38,312 nucleotides of DNA, from positions 1-38,312 of the forward strand of contig JAZOWA010000063.1 of assembly GCA_045659025.1 (NCBI GenBank). Reading direction: 5' to 3'. This document shows, piece by piece, positions 27,822-36,724 of the stretch (positions within the stretch are counted from its first letter, which is position 1; each line of letters starts with the position of its first letter). The notes under the pieces are model-generated. The model was given only the letters and a program-made list of their open reading frames with translations, had not been told where the DNA came from and did not search any database. Both the position numbers and the translations under genes were made by a program. This DNA comes from SIG455 sp045659025. Its GTDB lineage: Bacteria > Bacillota > Clostridia > UMGS1810.

Positions 27822-29612
27822 TTATTTCAACGGTTCAAAATCCTCTGCACCGTGTTTGCACAAAGGACATATAAAGTCTTCGGGTAGGGGATCACCCTCA
27901 TACACATATCCGCATATCTTGCACACCCAACCCTTTTTGCCGGCGGCTTCGGGTTTCGGTTTCACGTTGTTGTGGTAGTAGGTGTAGGTCATTGTAGGGA
28001 CGTCGGTGATTACCTTTGTCTCTGTAAGTGAGCAGATGAACATCCCGTGTGTGCCGATATCCACATACTGCTCAACTTTGAGTGACATAAAGGAGTTTAT
28101 GTTTCCCTTCAATACCGCAAGTCCGTTTTTAGACCTCTCTGCCTCTATGCCGTCAAACTTGTCTGCCACTCTTCCGCTCTGGAATCCGAATCTTTCAAAC
28201 ACCTCAAAGGTAGCGTCCTCCGACAGGCAGTTCACATTCATAACCCCCGTCTGCTTGATTACGTGGTGGGAGTAGTTCTCCTTGTTGATTGTCACCGCAA
28301 TTCTATTGGGCGCATTCGTTACCTGAGTAATAGTATTTACTATAAGGCCGTTGTCTTTGCTGCCATCATTTGATGTTACTACGTATAAGCCATATCCGAT
28401 ATTAAAGAGGGCAGATATATCACTCTTGCCCGAGATCATATCTTGTGCCTTTGAGTAATCCTCGCAGAGTTTCGCCGCCAGATTCTCTATGGCCTCATTG
28501 CTCTCGCTGTTCAAGGCGGATTTAATTGTTACCGTAGGCTCTGCAATGGTGAGATTCTTTGATTTGCCGAGCATCTCCGTCATCACCTTTACAGCACAGG
28601 GTGCCCAGGAACCATTTTCAATGAACGCCACAGTACGATTCTGGTAATTACGCTCTGTGAGGTTGTGAATAAACTCTCTCATAAAGGGGAAAATGTCCGC
28701 ATTGTAGGTGGTGGTCGCAAGCACTAACTTTCCGTAGCGGAATGCATCCTCCACCGCCTCGGCCATGTTGCACCTTGCAAGGTCGTATACCACCACTTCG
28801 GGACAACCCTTGTTTTCCAACTTCTCCTTGAGCTTCTCCACCGCCTTTTTGGTATTTCCATAGACGGAGGTATACGCAATCACAATTCCTTCGGTCTCCA
28901 CACCATAAGATGACCATATATCATACAAATTCATATAGTACCCGATATTGTCATCAAGCACAGGCCCGTGGAGGGGATATATACAATCTATTTCCAGGTT
29001 TTCTGCCTTCTTGAGTACACTCTGCACCTGCTGGCCGTATTTGCCCACTATGCCAAAGTAATATCTCCTTGCCTCACAGGCCCAATCCTCGTCGGTGTCG
29101 GTAGTGCCGAATTTGCCGAAGGCATCGGCAGAAAACAGTGATTTGGAATATGCGTCATAGGTCATAATAACCTCAGGCCAATGCACCATAGGCGCAGTTA
29201 TGAATGACAGATTGTGTTTGCCAAGACTCAAAGTATCTCCTTCGCCAACCACTATTCTTCTGTCGGCAAAGTCCACGCCGAAGAACTGGTTAATCATAGT
29301 GAATGACTTTGCAGAAGACACTATAACAGTGTTTTTATATACGTTCATAAAGGCATTGATACTTGCGGAATGGTCAGGCTCCATATGCTGAATTATCAGG
29401 TAGTCAGGTTCTGCTCCTTCAAGTGCCTTGCCGATATTGTCAAGCCATTGATGAGTGAATCTGGCGTCTGCGGTGTCAAACACAGCTATTTTCTCATCTC
29501 GTATTACGTATGAATTGTATGACATCCCGTGCTCTACCTGATATTGACCTTCAAATAAATCAATATCGTAATCGTTAACACCAACACATATAATATCGTC
29601 TCTGTTTGTCAT
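27822..29612 (-). CDS. Flavodiiron protein fused to flavin reductase and rubredoxin domains
   Basis: This enzyme probably reduces O2 (or NO) in the cytoplasm and protects anaerobic metabolism. The metallo-beta-lactamase domain has all diiron ligands: H76, E78, D80, H81 (HMEPDH), H144, D163 and H215. A flavodoxin domain follows (about 243-390, FMN loop YTSVYGNTKKA), then a flavin-reductase-like domain (about 395-550), then a C-terminal rubredoxin (CKIC and CPLC at about 560-590). One 596-aa chain thus carries diiron, FMN, flavin and Fe(Cys)4 centres. GTG 29621 and ATG 29618 overlap or crowd the GAAGGG ribosome binding site. ATG 29612 is 8 bases from it and is chosen. The upstream trmFO stop overlaps this start region, suggesting coupling. 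Confidence 0.94.
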   Translation of the reverse strand: MTNRDDIICVGVNDYDIDLFEGQYQVEHGMSYNSYVIRDEKIAVFDTADARFTHQWLDNIGKALEGAEPDYLIIQHMEPDHSASINAFMNVYKNTVIVSSAKSFTMINQFFGVDFADRRIVVGEGDTLSLGKHNLSFITAPMVHWPEVIMTYDAYSKSLFSADAFGKFGTTDTDEDWACEARRYYFGIVGKYGQQVQSVLKKAENLEIDCIYPLHGPVLDDNIGYYMNLYDIWSSYGVETEGIVIAYTSVYGNTKKAVEKLKEKLENKGCPEVVVYDLARCNMAEAVEDAFRYGKLVLATTTYNADIFPFMREFIHNLTERNYQNRTVAFIENGSWAPCAVKVMTEMLGKSKNLTIAEPTVTIKSALNSESNEAIENLAAKLCEDYSKAQDMISGKSDISALFNIGYGLYVVTSNDGSKDNGLIVNTITQVTNAPNRIAVTINKENYSHHVIKQTGVMNVNCLSEDATFEVFERFGFQSGRVADKFDGIEAERSKNGLAVLKGNINSFMSLKVEQYVDIGTHGMFICSLTETKVITDVPTMTYTYYHNNVKPKPEAAGKKGWVCKICGYVYEGDPLPEDFICPLCKHGAEDFEPLK

Positions 29613-29617
29613 TTTCA

Positions 29618-30919
29618 TCACCCTTCGTAAATAATATTTTTAATTGCCTCTATTGCTCTCTCACTTATGGCAAGATTCTTTTCCTTTTTGTTTTTAATCT
29701 TTCTGCCGATAGATTCCATAATGCCGAAATTCACATTCATTGGTTGGAATTTGCCCGTGCTTCCTCCGCTGATATAGTGGGAGAGGGCACCGATGGCGGT
29801 GGTGATAGGGAATTCCCTCATCTCCTTGCCCGACAAGTGCCTTGCCAGATTGTAACCTGCCAAGAGTCCCGATGACGCGGATTCAATATATCCTTCCACA
29901 CCCGTTATCTGTCCTGCGAAGAACACCTTTTCATTTTTTCGTGTTCTGTAGAAGCAGTCCAGAAGTTCAGGGGAGTTAATGAAGGTGTTTCTGTGCATCA
30001 CGCCATATCGCACAAAGGATGCCTCCTCAAGACCCGGTATCATGGAAAACACTCTTTTCTGCTCACCAAATTTAAGTCTGGTCTGGAATCCTACTATGTT
30101 GTAGAGGGTTGCCTCTGCGTTGTCCTGTCGAAGCTGTACTACTGCGTGGGGGAGCTTACCCGTCTCAGGATGCTCCAGACCAACGGGCTTCAACGGACCG
30201 AACAAAAGTGTGTCCTCACCCCGCTTTGCCATTACCTCCACGGGCATACATCCTTCGAACACCTTACCCTCGTCCGCACCGTGTACGGGAGCAGTCTCTG
30301 CGTTTATGAGTTCGGTATAGAAAGCGTCGTATTCTTCTTTCGTCATAGGACAGTTTATATAATCCGCACCGCCCTTGCCGTATCTTGCGGCAAAGTATGC
30401 CTTGGTCATATCAATACTGTCTTTTTCTACTATGGGCGCCGCCGCGTCAAAGAAGTGGAGATATGTATCCCCGAAAAACTCACGGATATTCTCGTATAGC
30501 GCACCATCTGTGAGGGGTCCTGATGCGATAATCACGTATTCGTCTTCGGGTATGGAGTCGATTTTTTCGTTTATTACGGTGATATTGGGATGCCCTGCTA
30601 TCTTATCCGTCACCATTTGTGAGAACTTCTCTCTGTCCACGGCAAGAGCACCGCCTGCAGGCACCTTTGTAGCATCTGCACACTCCATAATGAGTGAACC
30701 GAGAAGGCGCATCTCCTCTTTGAGCAGGCCCACCGCGTTTTCAAGCCCTGCCGCCCTCAACGAGTTGGAGCACACAAGCTCCGCCATGGTAGGGATAGTA
30801 TGAGCAGGGGAGTAATGGAGAGGCTTTTGCTCATATAATTCCACGTTGATTCCTGCATTTGCCAACTGCCATGCCGCCTCGCATCCGGCCAGACCGGCAC
30901 CGATGATTTTTACCTTCAT
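29618..30919 (-). CDS. trmFO: Folate-dependent tRNA U54 methyltransferase TrmFO
   Basis: TrmFO makes 5-methyluridine (ribothymidine) at position 54 of the tRNA T-loop using methylenetetrahydrofolate and FADH2. The FAD-binding start KIIGAGLAGCEAAWQLA, ELVCSNSLRAAG, the YINCPMTKEEYD block and the C-terminal GQITGVEGYIESASSG are family marks. The frame can start at 30931. ATG 30919 is preferred because ATGGAG lies 6 bases upstream and MKVKIIGAG fits the family. The result is 433 aa. It lies downstream of topA, an order seen in Bacillus (topA-trmFO). A hairpin separates the two genes. The stop runs into the flavodiiron gene. Confidence 0.97.
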   Translation of the reverse strand: MKVKIIGAGLAGCEAAWQLANAGINVELYEQKPLHYSPAHTIPTMAELVCSNSLRAAGLENAVGLLKEEMRLLGSLIMECADATKVPAGGALAVDREKFSQMVTDKIAGHPNITVINEKIDSIPEDEYVIIASGPLTDGALYENIREFFGDTYLHFFDAAAPIVEKDSIDMTKAYFAARYGKGGADYINCPMTKEEYDAFYTELINAETAPVHGADEGKVFEGCMPVEVMAKRGEDTLLFGPLKPVGLEHPETGKLPHAVVQLRQDNAEATLYNIVGFQTRLKFGEQKRVFSMIPGLEEASFVRYGVMHRNTFINSPELLDCFYRTRKNEKVFFAGQITGVEGYIESASSGLLAGYNLARHLSGKEMREFPITTAIGALSHYISGGSTGKFQPMNVNFGIMESIGRKIKNKKEKNLAISERAIEAIKNIIYEG

Positions 30920-30939
30920 ATTTTGCTCCATTTCCGTAA

Positions 30940-30972
30940 ATAAAATACAAAAGAAGCTTTCGCTTCTTTTGT
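30940..30972 (-). terminator. Stem-loop between topA and trmFO
   Basis: Read on the - strand, ACAAAAGAAGC and GCTTCTTTTGT pair over 11 bp (30972-30962 with 30957-30947) around a GAAA tetraloop and are followed by ATTTTATTT. It lies 6 bases past the topA stop and is probably a terminator or partial attenuator. No strong promoter for trmFO was found, so readthrough is likely. Confidence 0.7.
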
Positions 30973-30978
30973 AGGTAA

Positions 30979-33051
30979 TTATTTCTTTGTAGTATCAGTG
31001 GATTTTGCGTCACATACAGGGCAGTACTTTCTTGAGAATCTGCCTATCTTCTGGTACATCACGCCTCCGCATACATCACACTTCTCGTCAAGGGGTTTAT
31101 CCCAGGAAGTGAAACTGCATTTGGGATAGTTACTGCAACCGAAGAACACCTTACCACGTTTGCTCTTCTTCTCGATTACATCTCCGCCACAGTCAGGACA
31201 CTTAACTCCCGTGCCCTTCACAATCGCTTTGGCATTTCTGCATTCGGGATATCCGGGGCAGGCGAGGAACTTTCCGAACCTGCCGTGTTTGTATACCATA
31301 AGACGTCCGCACTTTTCGCATACCACGTCAGACACTTCGTCTTTAAGCTCGATGTTTCCGATCTTACCCTCTGCGGTTTTAAGATCCTCGGAGAACTTGG
31401 GGTAGAATTCCTCAAGAACGTCAAACCATTTGTGTTTGCCGATTTCAATATCGTCAAGTTTGCTTTCCATATTAGCAGTAAACTTCTCGTTTACAATATC
31501 TGCAAAATGCTCTTTCATAAGGTCGGTGACTATCATACCAAGCTCGGTGGGTACCAGGAGTTTTTTATCCCTTACGCAATAACCTCTTGTGATAATGGTT
31601 GCGATAGTGGGGGAGTAGGTACTCGGTCTGCCGATACCTTTTTCTTCAAGTGCTTTAACGAGGGATGCCTCGGTGTATCTTGAAGGGGGTTGGGTGAAGT
31701 GCTGTTCACTTTTAAGTTCTTTGAGGGTGGGTTTGTCACCTGCACAAAGTTCGGGCAAAGACGCCTCTTTCTCTTTCTCACCGTCAGTACCCTCAATGTA
31801 GAGTACAGTGAATCCGGGGAACTTCACAGTAGAACCCGTCGCCTTGAATGTGTGGCTTGATGCATCCACAGTTGCAGTTACAGTATCGTATATAGCATCA
31901 CTCATCTGGCTTGCCATAAATCTCTCCCAGATAAGTTTGTAGAGTTTGTACTGATCGGGAGCGAGATATTCTTTCACCTTTGAGGGTGCAAGTTCAGGCA
32001 TTGTAGGACGGATTGCCTCGTGGGCATCCTGAATATTTTTCTTTGTCTTGTATTTTCTCGGACTGGGAGTGATGTACTCCTTGCCGTAGGTATCTGCAAT
32101 AATGTTTCTGGCAAGTGCCTGAACATCCTCAGAGATTCTCAGTGAGTCGGTTCTCATATATGTTATAAGACCCGATACACCGCCGTTGTCAAGTTTCACA
32201 CCTTCGTAGAGCTGCTGAGCCACACTCATAGTCTTTTGTGTGGTAAATCCAAGCTTTCTGCCTGCTTCCTGCTGCATAGTACTTGTGGTAAAGGGTGGAG
32301 CAGGGGTCTTTTCCCTCTTACCCTTCTTAACGTCTGTCACAGTAAATTCTGCACCTTCAAGGTCGGAGAGGATTCTGTCGGCATCCTCTTTGCATGAGGG
32401 AACAAACTTCTTTCCGTTCTTGCCGTAGTATTTAGCTACAAAGCTCTTTTTGCTCTGCAAAAGATGAGCATCCACAGACCAGTACTCTTCAGGGATGAAG
32501 GCGTTTATTTCGTTCTCTCTGTCGCAGAGGAGACGTACGGCAACGGATTGCACACGACCTGCGGAGAGACCTTTCTTTACTTTTTTCCAGAGCAAGGGAG
32601 AAATTTTGTAACCCACGATTCTGTCAAGCACACGTCTTGCCTGCTGAGCGTCTACCAAGTCTTTGTCAATCACTCTGGGTTCGCCCATAGCGGTCTTAAC
32701 TGCGTTTTTGGTAATCTCATTGAATGTCACACGGCACTTCTCACCCTCGGGAATCTCAAGCAGATTTGCAAGATGCCATGAGATAGCCTCACCTTCGCGG
32801 TCAGGGTCAGTTGCGAGATATACTTTGTCGCAGGCTTTGGCGGATTTCTTTATAGATTTCACGAGATCGCCTTTGCCACGGATAACTATATACTTGGGTT
32901 CAAAACGATTTTTCACATCAATACCCAGACTACTCTTCGGCAAATCCACAATATGACCGACACTGGCGATTACATCGTAGTTTTTACCGAGGTATTTCTT
33001 GATTGTGGATGCCTTTGAGGGGGACTCCACTATCACCATATTTTTTGCCAT
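30979..33051 (-). CDS. topA: DNA topoisomerase I (type IA)
   Basis: TopA relaxes negative supercoils through a single-strand break held by a tyrosine. The Toprim domain is at the start (VIVESPSKASTIKKYLG, TDPDREGEAISWH). The catalytic tyrosine is about Y298 in LITYMRTDSLRIS. Three C-terminal four-cysteine zinc-ribbon modules lie at about 585-690 (CEKCG...CPGYPEC, CPDCGG...CSNYPKC, CDVCGG...CPVC). The total of 690 aa is normal for Firmicutes. It follows dprA by 28 bases on the same strand, the conserved dprA-topA order. GAGAAGG lies upstream of the ATG. Confidence 0.98.
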   Translation of the reverse strand: MAKNMVIVESPSKASTIKKYLGKNYDVIASVGHIVDLPKSSLGIDVKNRFEPKYIVIRGKGDLVKSIKKSAKACDKVYLATDPDREGEAISWHLANLLEIPEGEKCRVTFNEITKNAVKTAMGEPRVIDKDLVDAQQARRVLDRIVGYKISPLLWKKVKKGLSAGRVQSVAVRLLCDRENEINAFIPEEYWSVDAHLLQSKKSFVAKYYGKNGKKFVPSCKEDADRILSDLEGAEFTVTDVKKGKREKTPAPPFTTSTMQQEAGRKLGFTTQKTMSVAQQLYEGVKLDNGGVSGLITYMRTDSLRISEDVQALARNIIADTYGKEYITPSPRKYKTKKNIQDAHEAIRPTMPELAPSKVKEYLAPDQYKLYKLIWERFMASQMSDAIYDTVTATVDASSHTFKATGSTVKFPGFTVLYIEGTDGEKEKEASLPELCAGDKPTLKELKSEQHFTQPPSRYTEASLVKALEEKGIGRPSTYSPTIATIITRGYCVRDKKLLVPTELGMIVTDLMKEHFADIVNEKFTANMESKLDDIEIGKHKWFDVLEEFYPKFSEDLKTAEGKIGNIELKDEVSDVVCEKCGRLMVYKHGRFGKFLACPGYPECRNAKAIVKGTGVKCPDCGGDVIEKKSKRGKVFFGCSNYPKCSFTSWDKPLDEKCDVCGGVMYQKIGRFSRKYCPVCDAKSTDTTKK

Positions 33052-33079
33052 TTATTAAAAACCTTCTCTCTTGGAATTA

Positions 33080-34192
33080 TTACTGTTTGAACGACAGACA
33101 ATATCTGCCACCGGGGCAGGATATAACCTCGCCGTTGAGCTCCAGCATAAGCAGAGCCATGCTTACCTTGTGTGCCGCAATTCCTGATTCGGCAGCCAAT
33201 GTATCCACCGTCTTCGGCTCGGCGGTGACATACTGTAATATTTCATTACCATTATTGTCTAAACCGTTGATTGAATATGCATTGGCGGGTTTACTTGCGG
33301 GGGTGTGGGCACAAACCTCTTTGAGCCGTGCACTATATAGGGATATGATGTCTTTATAAGATGTCACTATCCGTGCGCCGTTTTTGATGAGGTCGTTAGT
33401 GCCTGCGGAGGAAGGACTGTTGATGTTTCCCGGTACGGCAAAAAGGTCCCTGCCGTATTTCTCCGCAAGATGTGCTGTGATCAGAGATCCGCTTTTAAGA
33501 TCTGCTTCAATCACTGCCACGCCGTTAGACATACCTGCAATGATTCTGTTTCTTTCAGGGAAAGTGAATCTTGATGTTTTGGTGCTTACGGGATATTCGC
33601 TTATCACAAGCCCCGTCTCCATAATCCGCTTCATAAGACTGCGGTTGGATGGGGGATATATCACGTTTACACCACAACCAAGCACCGCAATAGTGGGTGC
33701 GTTGGCACTGAGTGCACCTTCGTGGGCGGCAGAATCAATACCAAGCGCCATACCGCTTACTACCACTGCACCCTCCGATGCCACTTTGCGTGCAAGGGAT
33801 TTTGCACATTCAAAACCGTATGAAGTGCATTTTCTTGATCCCACCATACTGATGAGTATGTTGCTGTTGAGGTCAAGCATCTTACCTCTGCAAAAAAGTC
33901 CCTGAGGATAATCCTTAAGGTCAAAAAGCCCCACGGGATACTCCTCGTCAAGGGGGGTTATGAACTTCGTACCGTCATCAGTGATATTTTTAAGATACAC
34001 TTTTGCAAGGGATGTATTCTTTTCTTTGATAAGTGCTTTTTCGTTGCTGTCAATGAAGTTTATAGCGTCAACTTCTGCTTCGCTGAGGTTGTACACCGCT
34101 TCAGCAGAGCCGAAGGTATCAATCAGATTGGCAATGCGGTTGCGATGTAGTTGAACCACGGTGTTGAGCCATAAACGACAGATTTTTTCCAC
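33080..34192 (-). CDS. dprA: DNA-processing protein DprA/Smf
   Basis: DprA binds incoming single-stranded DNA and loads RecA during transformation. It is also widespread in bacteria with no known competence. The Rossmann-like core is clear: SMVGSRKCTSYG, VVSGMALGIDSAAHEGAL, VLGCGVNVIYPPSN, ISEYP, FPERNRIIAGMS and the VPGNINSPSSAGTNDLI block. A C-terminal winged-helix-like domain (about 315-370) is present. The first possible start, GTG 34201, overlaps the AAGAGG ribosome binding site. GTG 34192 is 8 bases from it and is chosen, giving 370 aa. topA and trmFO lie downstream. Confidence 0.96.
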   Translation of the reverse strand: MEKICRLWLNTVVQLHRNRIANLIDTFGSAEAVYNLSEAEVDAINFIDSNEKALIKEKNTSLAKVYLKNITDDGTKFITPLDEEYPVGLFDLKDYPQGLFCRGKMLDLNSNILISMVGSRKCTSYGFECAKSLARKVASEGAVVVSGMALGIDSAAHEGALSANAPTIAVLGCGVNVIYPPSNRSLMKRIMETGLVISEYPVSTKTSRFTFPERNRIIAGMSNGVAVIEADLKSGSLITAHLAEKYGRDLFAVPGNINSPSSAGTNDLIKNGARIVTSYKDIISLYSARLKEVCAHTPASKPANAYSINGLDNNGNEILQYVTAEPKTVDTLAAESGIAAHKVSMALLMLELNGEVISCPGGRYCLSFKQ

Positions 34193-34220
34193 CCGATGCA
34201 CCTCTTTCGAAAATTCTTAC

Positions 34221-34226
34221 ATTATA
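34221..34226 (-). promoter_or_regulatory. Possible -10 element for dprA-topA-trmFO
   Basis: On the - strand TATAAT lies about 28 bases before the dprA start. The best nearby -35, TTTACA at 34258-34253, is 26 bases away and so too far, making this a weak call. The rest of the divergent gap to 34308 is made of T-rich runs with no other recognisable feature. Confidence 0.3.
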
Positions 34227-34308
34227 TATACACTAACACTAAAAATTTCATTTGTAAAGATTTTTTTGAAAACTTTTTTTCACAATGTTTTTGGTTTTTC
34301 TTGATTAT

Positions 34309-34336
34309 TTGACAGTTTTAATTTATACTATATGAT
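34309..34336 (+). promoter_or_regulatory. Vegetative promoter for the esterase gene
   Basis: TTGACA (34309-34314), 16 bases, TATGAT (34331-34336). It lies 29 bases before the esterase ATG and points away from dprA. Confidence 0.75.
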
Positions 34337-34365
34337 ATGAAAATACTATAGGGAGAGCGAAAATT

Positions 34366-35103
34366 ATGGCGCTTATAAAATGTTCGGAATTCTCCGAAGT
34401 TATGGGTCAATGGATAGACTTTGAAGTTCTTATACCCCGTAATGTTACGGGCGATTTCAAGACGTTGTACCTTCTCCACGGCCTCAAATTCGATTATAGC
34501 TCATGGGTAAGACGTACCAATATAGAGCGTTATGCGGATGAGGCGGGTATAGCGGTAGTTATGCCCGATGGCGGCAGGAGCTTTTATACGGATATGGTAA
34601 ATGGCAGACCGTACTATTCCTTTGTGTCGGATGAACTTATCAGTATGACCCGCAGGATGTTCCGCTTGAGTGATAAGCGGGAAGACACCTTCATAGGCGG
34701 ATTGTCTATGGGCGGTTACGGTGCGCTTCGTATCGGATTTTTGAATCCTGATAAATTCAGCAGGATTGCCGTTATGTCCGCAGCTACCGATATCACTTAT
34801 TGGGCTAATAATCCCGAGTGGGAGAGGGAGAATCACCTCATCACAGGTGGCAGGAGTGACCTTGTGGGTAGTGAATATGACCTTTACCGTTTGGCAGAGG
34901 AGCTGATTGCAAGCGGTAAACCCTTGCCTTCAATTTATCAGGCCTGCGGTACAGAGGATTTTCTCTATGATACCAATGTTCGCTTCCGTGATTTCCTTGA
35001 ATCAAAGAATTTTGATCACATCTACGAAGAAGGCCCCGGTGAGCATAACTATTATTACTGGGAGTCAAAGATGAAAGACGTTGTTACCTTCGTGGCAAAA
35101 TAA
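34366..35103 (+). CDS. Esterase of the EstA/esterase D (alpha/beta hydrolase) family
   Basis: This is a 245-aa cytoplasmic alpha/beta-hydrolase with no signal peptide. The nucleophile elbow is GLSMGGYGA (S114). The acid is probably D198 (ACGTEDFLYD) and the histidine H227 (GPGEHNYYYW). LYLLHGLKFDYSSW supplies the oxyanion-hole region. The pattern matches acetyl-esterase/tributyrin-esterase and S-formylglutathione-hydrolase-like proteins. The substrate is probably a short acyl ester, possibly acetylated sugars, but that is not shown by the sequence. It has its own promoter. GGGAGAG is the ribosome binding site. Confidence 0.88.
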   Translation: MALIKCSEFSEVMGQWIDFEVLIPRNVTGDFKTLYLLHGLKFDYSSWVRRTNIERYADEAGIAVVMPDGGRSFYTDMVNGRPYYSFVSDELISMTRRMFRLSDKREDTFIGGLSMGGYGALRIGFLNPDKFSRIAVMSAATDITYWANNPEWERENHLITGGRSDLVGSEYDLYRLAEELIASGKPLPSIYQACGTEDFLYDTNVRFRDFLESKNFDHIYEEGPGEHNYYYWESKMKDVVTFVAK

Positions 35104-35111
35104 CCACGGGA

Positions 35112-35140
35112 TTGACAACGGCGCAGATTTGTAGTTTAAT
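35112..35140 (+). promoter_or_regulatory. Vegetative promoter for yebC
   Basis: TTGACA (35112-35117), 17 bases, TTTAAT (35135-35140). A TATAAT at 35142-35147 is 24 bases from the -35, too far. AATGGTG (35145-35151) pairs with CACCATT (35163-35169) in the leader just before the ribosome binding site. Confidence 0.7.
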
Positions 35141-35194
35141 ATATAATGGTGTTTAATTTCAGCACCATTTAAGAAACAAATGGAGGTATTACCA

Positions 35195-35923
35195 ATGTCA
35201 GGACATTCCAAATGGTCTAATATCAAGCATAAGAAAGAGAAATCTGATGCGCAGAAGGCCAAGATTTATACCAAGATCGGCAGAGAGATAGCCGTAGCTG
35301 CCAAGGCGGGAGGCCCCGACCCCGAGGTCAACCGTCGTCTTAAAGACGTCATCGCCAAGGCAAAGGCAAATAATATGCCCAACGATAATATCCAGCGTTG
35401 CATCAAGAAGGCAGCAGGCGAGCAGGATCTTGCAAACTTTGAGGATATTCAGTACGAGGGTTACGGCCCCAATGGCGTTGCAGTTATCGTAAAAGCACTT
35501 ACCGATAATCGTAACCGTACCGCAGGCGACCTTCGTCACTATTTTGATAAGTTTGGAGGCAACCTTGGTCAGACCGGCTCTGTAGGTTGGATGTTCGACA
35601 GAAAGGGTATTATCATTATCAATAAAGACGGCCTTGATGAAGAGACAGTTATGATGGATGCATTGGATTGCGGCGCCGAGGATTTCGGTGTGGAGGAGGA
35701 ATACTTTGAGATTTCCACAGAGCCCGATTCCATGGGTGATGTACGTGATGCTCTTGAGGGCAAGGGCTACACCTTTGAATCCGCCGAGGTGGATATGATT
35801 CCCCAGACCACCGTTACTTTGACCGACGAGAAAGACCTTCTTATGATGGAGCGTCTTATCGATGCGTTAGAGGATAATGATGATGTTCAGGAAGTTTATC
35901 ATAACTGGGAGACAAACGAATAA
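35195..35923 (+). CDS. yebC: YebC/PmpR-family protein
   Basis: This is a 242-aa member of the YebC family, described as a DNA-binding regulator (PmpR) and more recently, for some members, as a factor easing translation of proline-rich stretches. The N-terminus MSGHSKWSNIKHKKEKSDAQKAK and the block GGPDPEVNRRLKDVIAKAKANNMPNDNIQRCI are diagnostic, as are YEGYGPNGVAVIV, NRTAGDLRH and GSVGWMFDRKG. The frame extends upstream to an ATG at 35180, but ATG 35195 with GGAGG 8 bases before it gives the family start. Confidence 0.97.
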   Translation: MSGHSKWSNIKHKKEKSDAQKAKIYTKIGREIAVAAKAGGPDPEVNRRLKDVIAKAKANNMPNDNIQRCIKKAAGEQDLANFEDIQYEGYGPNGVAVIVKALTDNRNRTAGDLRHYFDKFGGNLGQTGSVGWMFDRKGIIIINKDGLDEETVMMDALDCGAEDFGVEEEYFEISTEPDSMGDVRDALEGKGYTFESAEVDMIPQTTVTLTDEKDLLMMERLIDALEDNDDVQEVYHNWETNE

Positions 35924-35940
35924 TTTTTTTGAAGTTTTAC

Positions 35941-35969
35941 TTGTTAATCCCGACAAAGTGTGATAAAAT
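35941..35969 (+). promoter_or_regulatory. Extended -10 promoter for the scaffold/GGGtGRT operon
   Basis: TTGTTA (35941-35946), 17 bases, then TGA-TAAAAT (35961-35969), so both hexamers and the extended TGn are present. The leader is about 37 bases, ending in AAAGGAG. Confidence 0.8.
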
Positions 35970-36012
35970 ATTATCAATGTAACTTTATATATTTATGAAA
36001 GGAGATACATAA

Positions 36013-36705
36013 ATGATTTACAGTTCAGAAGTTCAGAATATGTGCGCATTGAAAAAAGGCGCCAACCATGGTCCCGCTCCTATTCCTCAGGAGGGCAAAT
36101 GGGTTAAGTCCAAAGAAGTAAGTGATATTTCAGGTCTTACACACGGTGTGGGCTGGTGTGCACCCCAGCAGGGCGCATGCAAACTCACATTGAATGTTAA
36201 AGACGGTATCATTCAGGAGGCACTTGTTGAGACATTGGGTTGCTCCGGTATGACACACTCAGCTGCTATGGCATCTGAGATTCTTCCCGGCAAGACAATT
36301 CTTGAAGCACTCAACACCGACCTCGTGTGTGATGCTATCAATACAGCAATGAGAGAGCTTTTCCTCCAGATTGTTTACGGTAGAACTCAGACAGCGTTCT
36401 CCGAGGGCGGTCTTCCTATCGGCGCAGGTCTTGAAGACCTTGGTAAAGGTCTCCGTAGCCAGGTGGGTACAATGTACGGTACATTGGCAAAAGGCCCCAG
36501 ATATCTCGAAATGGCAGAAGGCTATGTTACAAAGGTAGCCGTTGACGCTGATGATGAGATTATCGGTTATGAGTTCGTAAACCTCGGCAAGATGATGGAT
36601 GCCATCAAGAAGGGCACAGACGCAAACGAAGCTTTGAAGGGTGCTACAGGTACCTACGGCAGAGTTGCAGATGCTGCTAAGATGGTTGATCCCCGTCACG
36701 AATAA
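36013..36705 (+). CDS. IscU/NifU-like iron-sulfur scaffold protein
   Basis: This 230-aa protein resembles the IscU/NifU N-terminal scaffold family in its core. QGACKLTLNVKDGIIQEALVETLGC followed by SGMTHSAAMASEILPGKT parallels the IscU run from its first to second cluster cysteine, so C56 and C77 are likely cluster ligands. C11, C49 and C106 are further cysteines. The third canonical IscU cysteine cannot be placed, and the protein is longer than IscU, ending in a domain (about 125-230) with GGLPIGAGLEDLGKGLRSQVG. It may therefore be a diverged scaffold or a cluster-binding enzyme subunit. It lies 19 bases before a GGGtGRT-family gene, a pairing I recall from other anaerobic Firmicutes. AAAGGAG lies before the ATG. 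Codon choice suggests strong expression. Confidence 0.85.
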   Translation: MIYSSEVQNMCALKKGANHGPAPIPQEGKWVKSKEVSDISGLTHGVGWCAPQQGACKLTLNVKDGIIQEALVETLGCSGMTHSAAMASEILPGKTILEALNTDLVCDAINTAMRELFLQIVYGRTQTAFSEGGLPIGAGLEDLGKGLRSQVGTMYGTLAKGPRYLEMAEGYVTKVAVDADDEIIGYEFVNLGKMMDAIKKGTDANEALKGATGTYGRVADAAKMVDPRHE

Positions 36706-36724
36706 TTAAAGGAGGATAAGTACA

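Noticed and set aside
29612..29621. GTG 29621 or ATG 29618 as the flavodiiron start
   Set aside because: The GTG shares its first G with the GAAGGG ribosome binding site and the ATG is only 2 bases from it. ATG 29612 has proper spacing.
34192..34201. GTG 34201 as the dprA start
   Set aside because: It overlaps the AAGAGG ribosome binding site. GTG 34192 is at the right distance.
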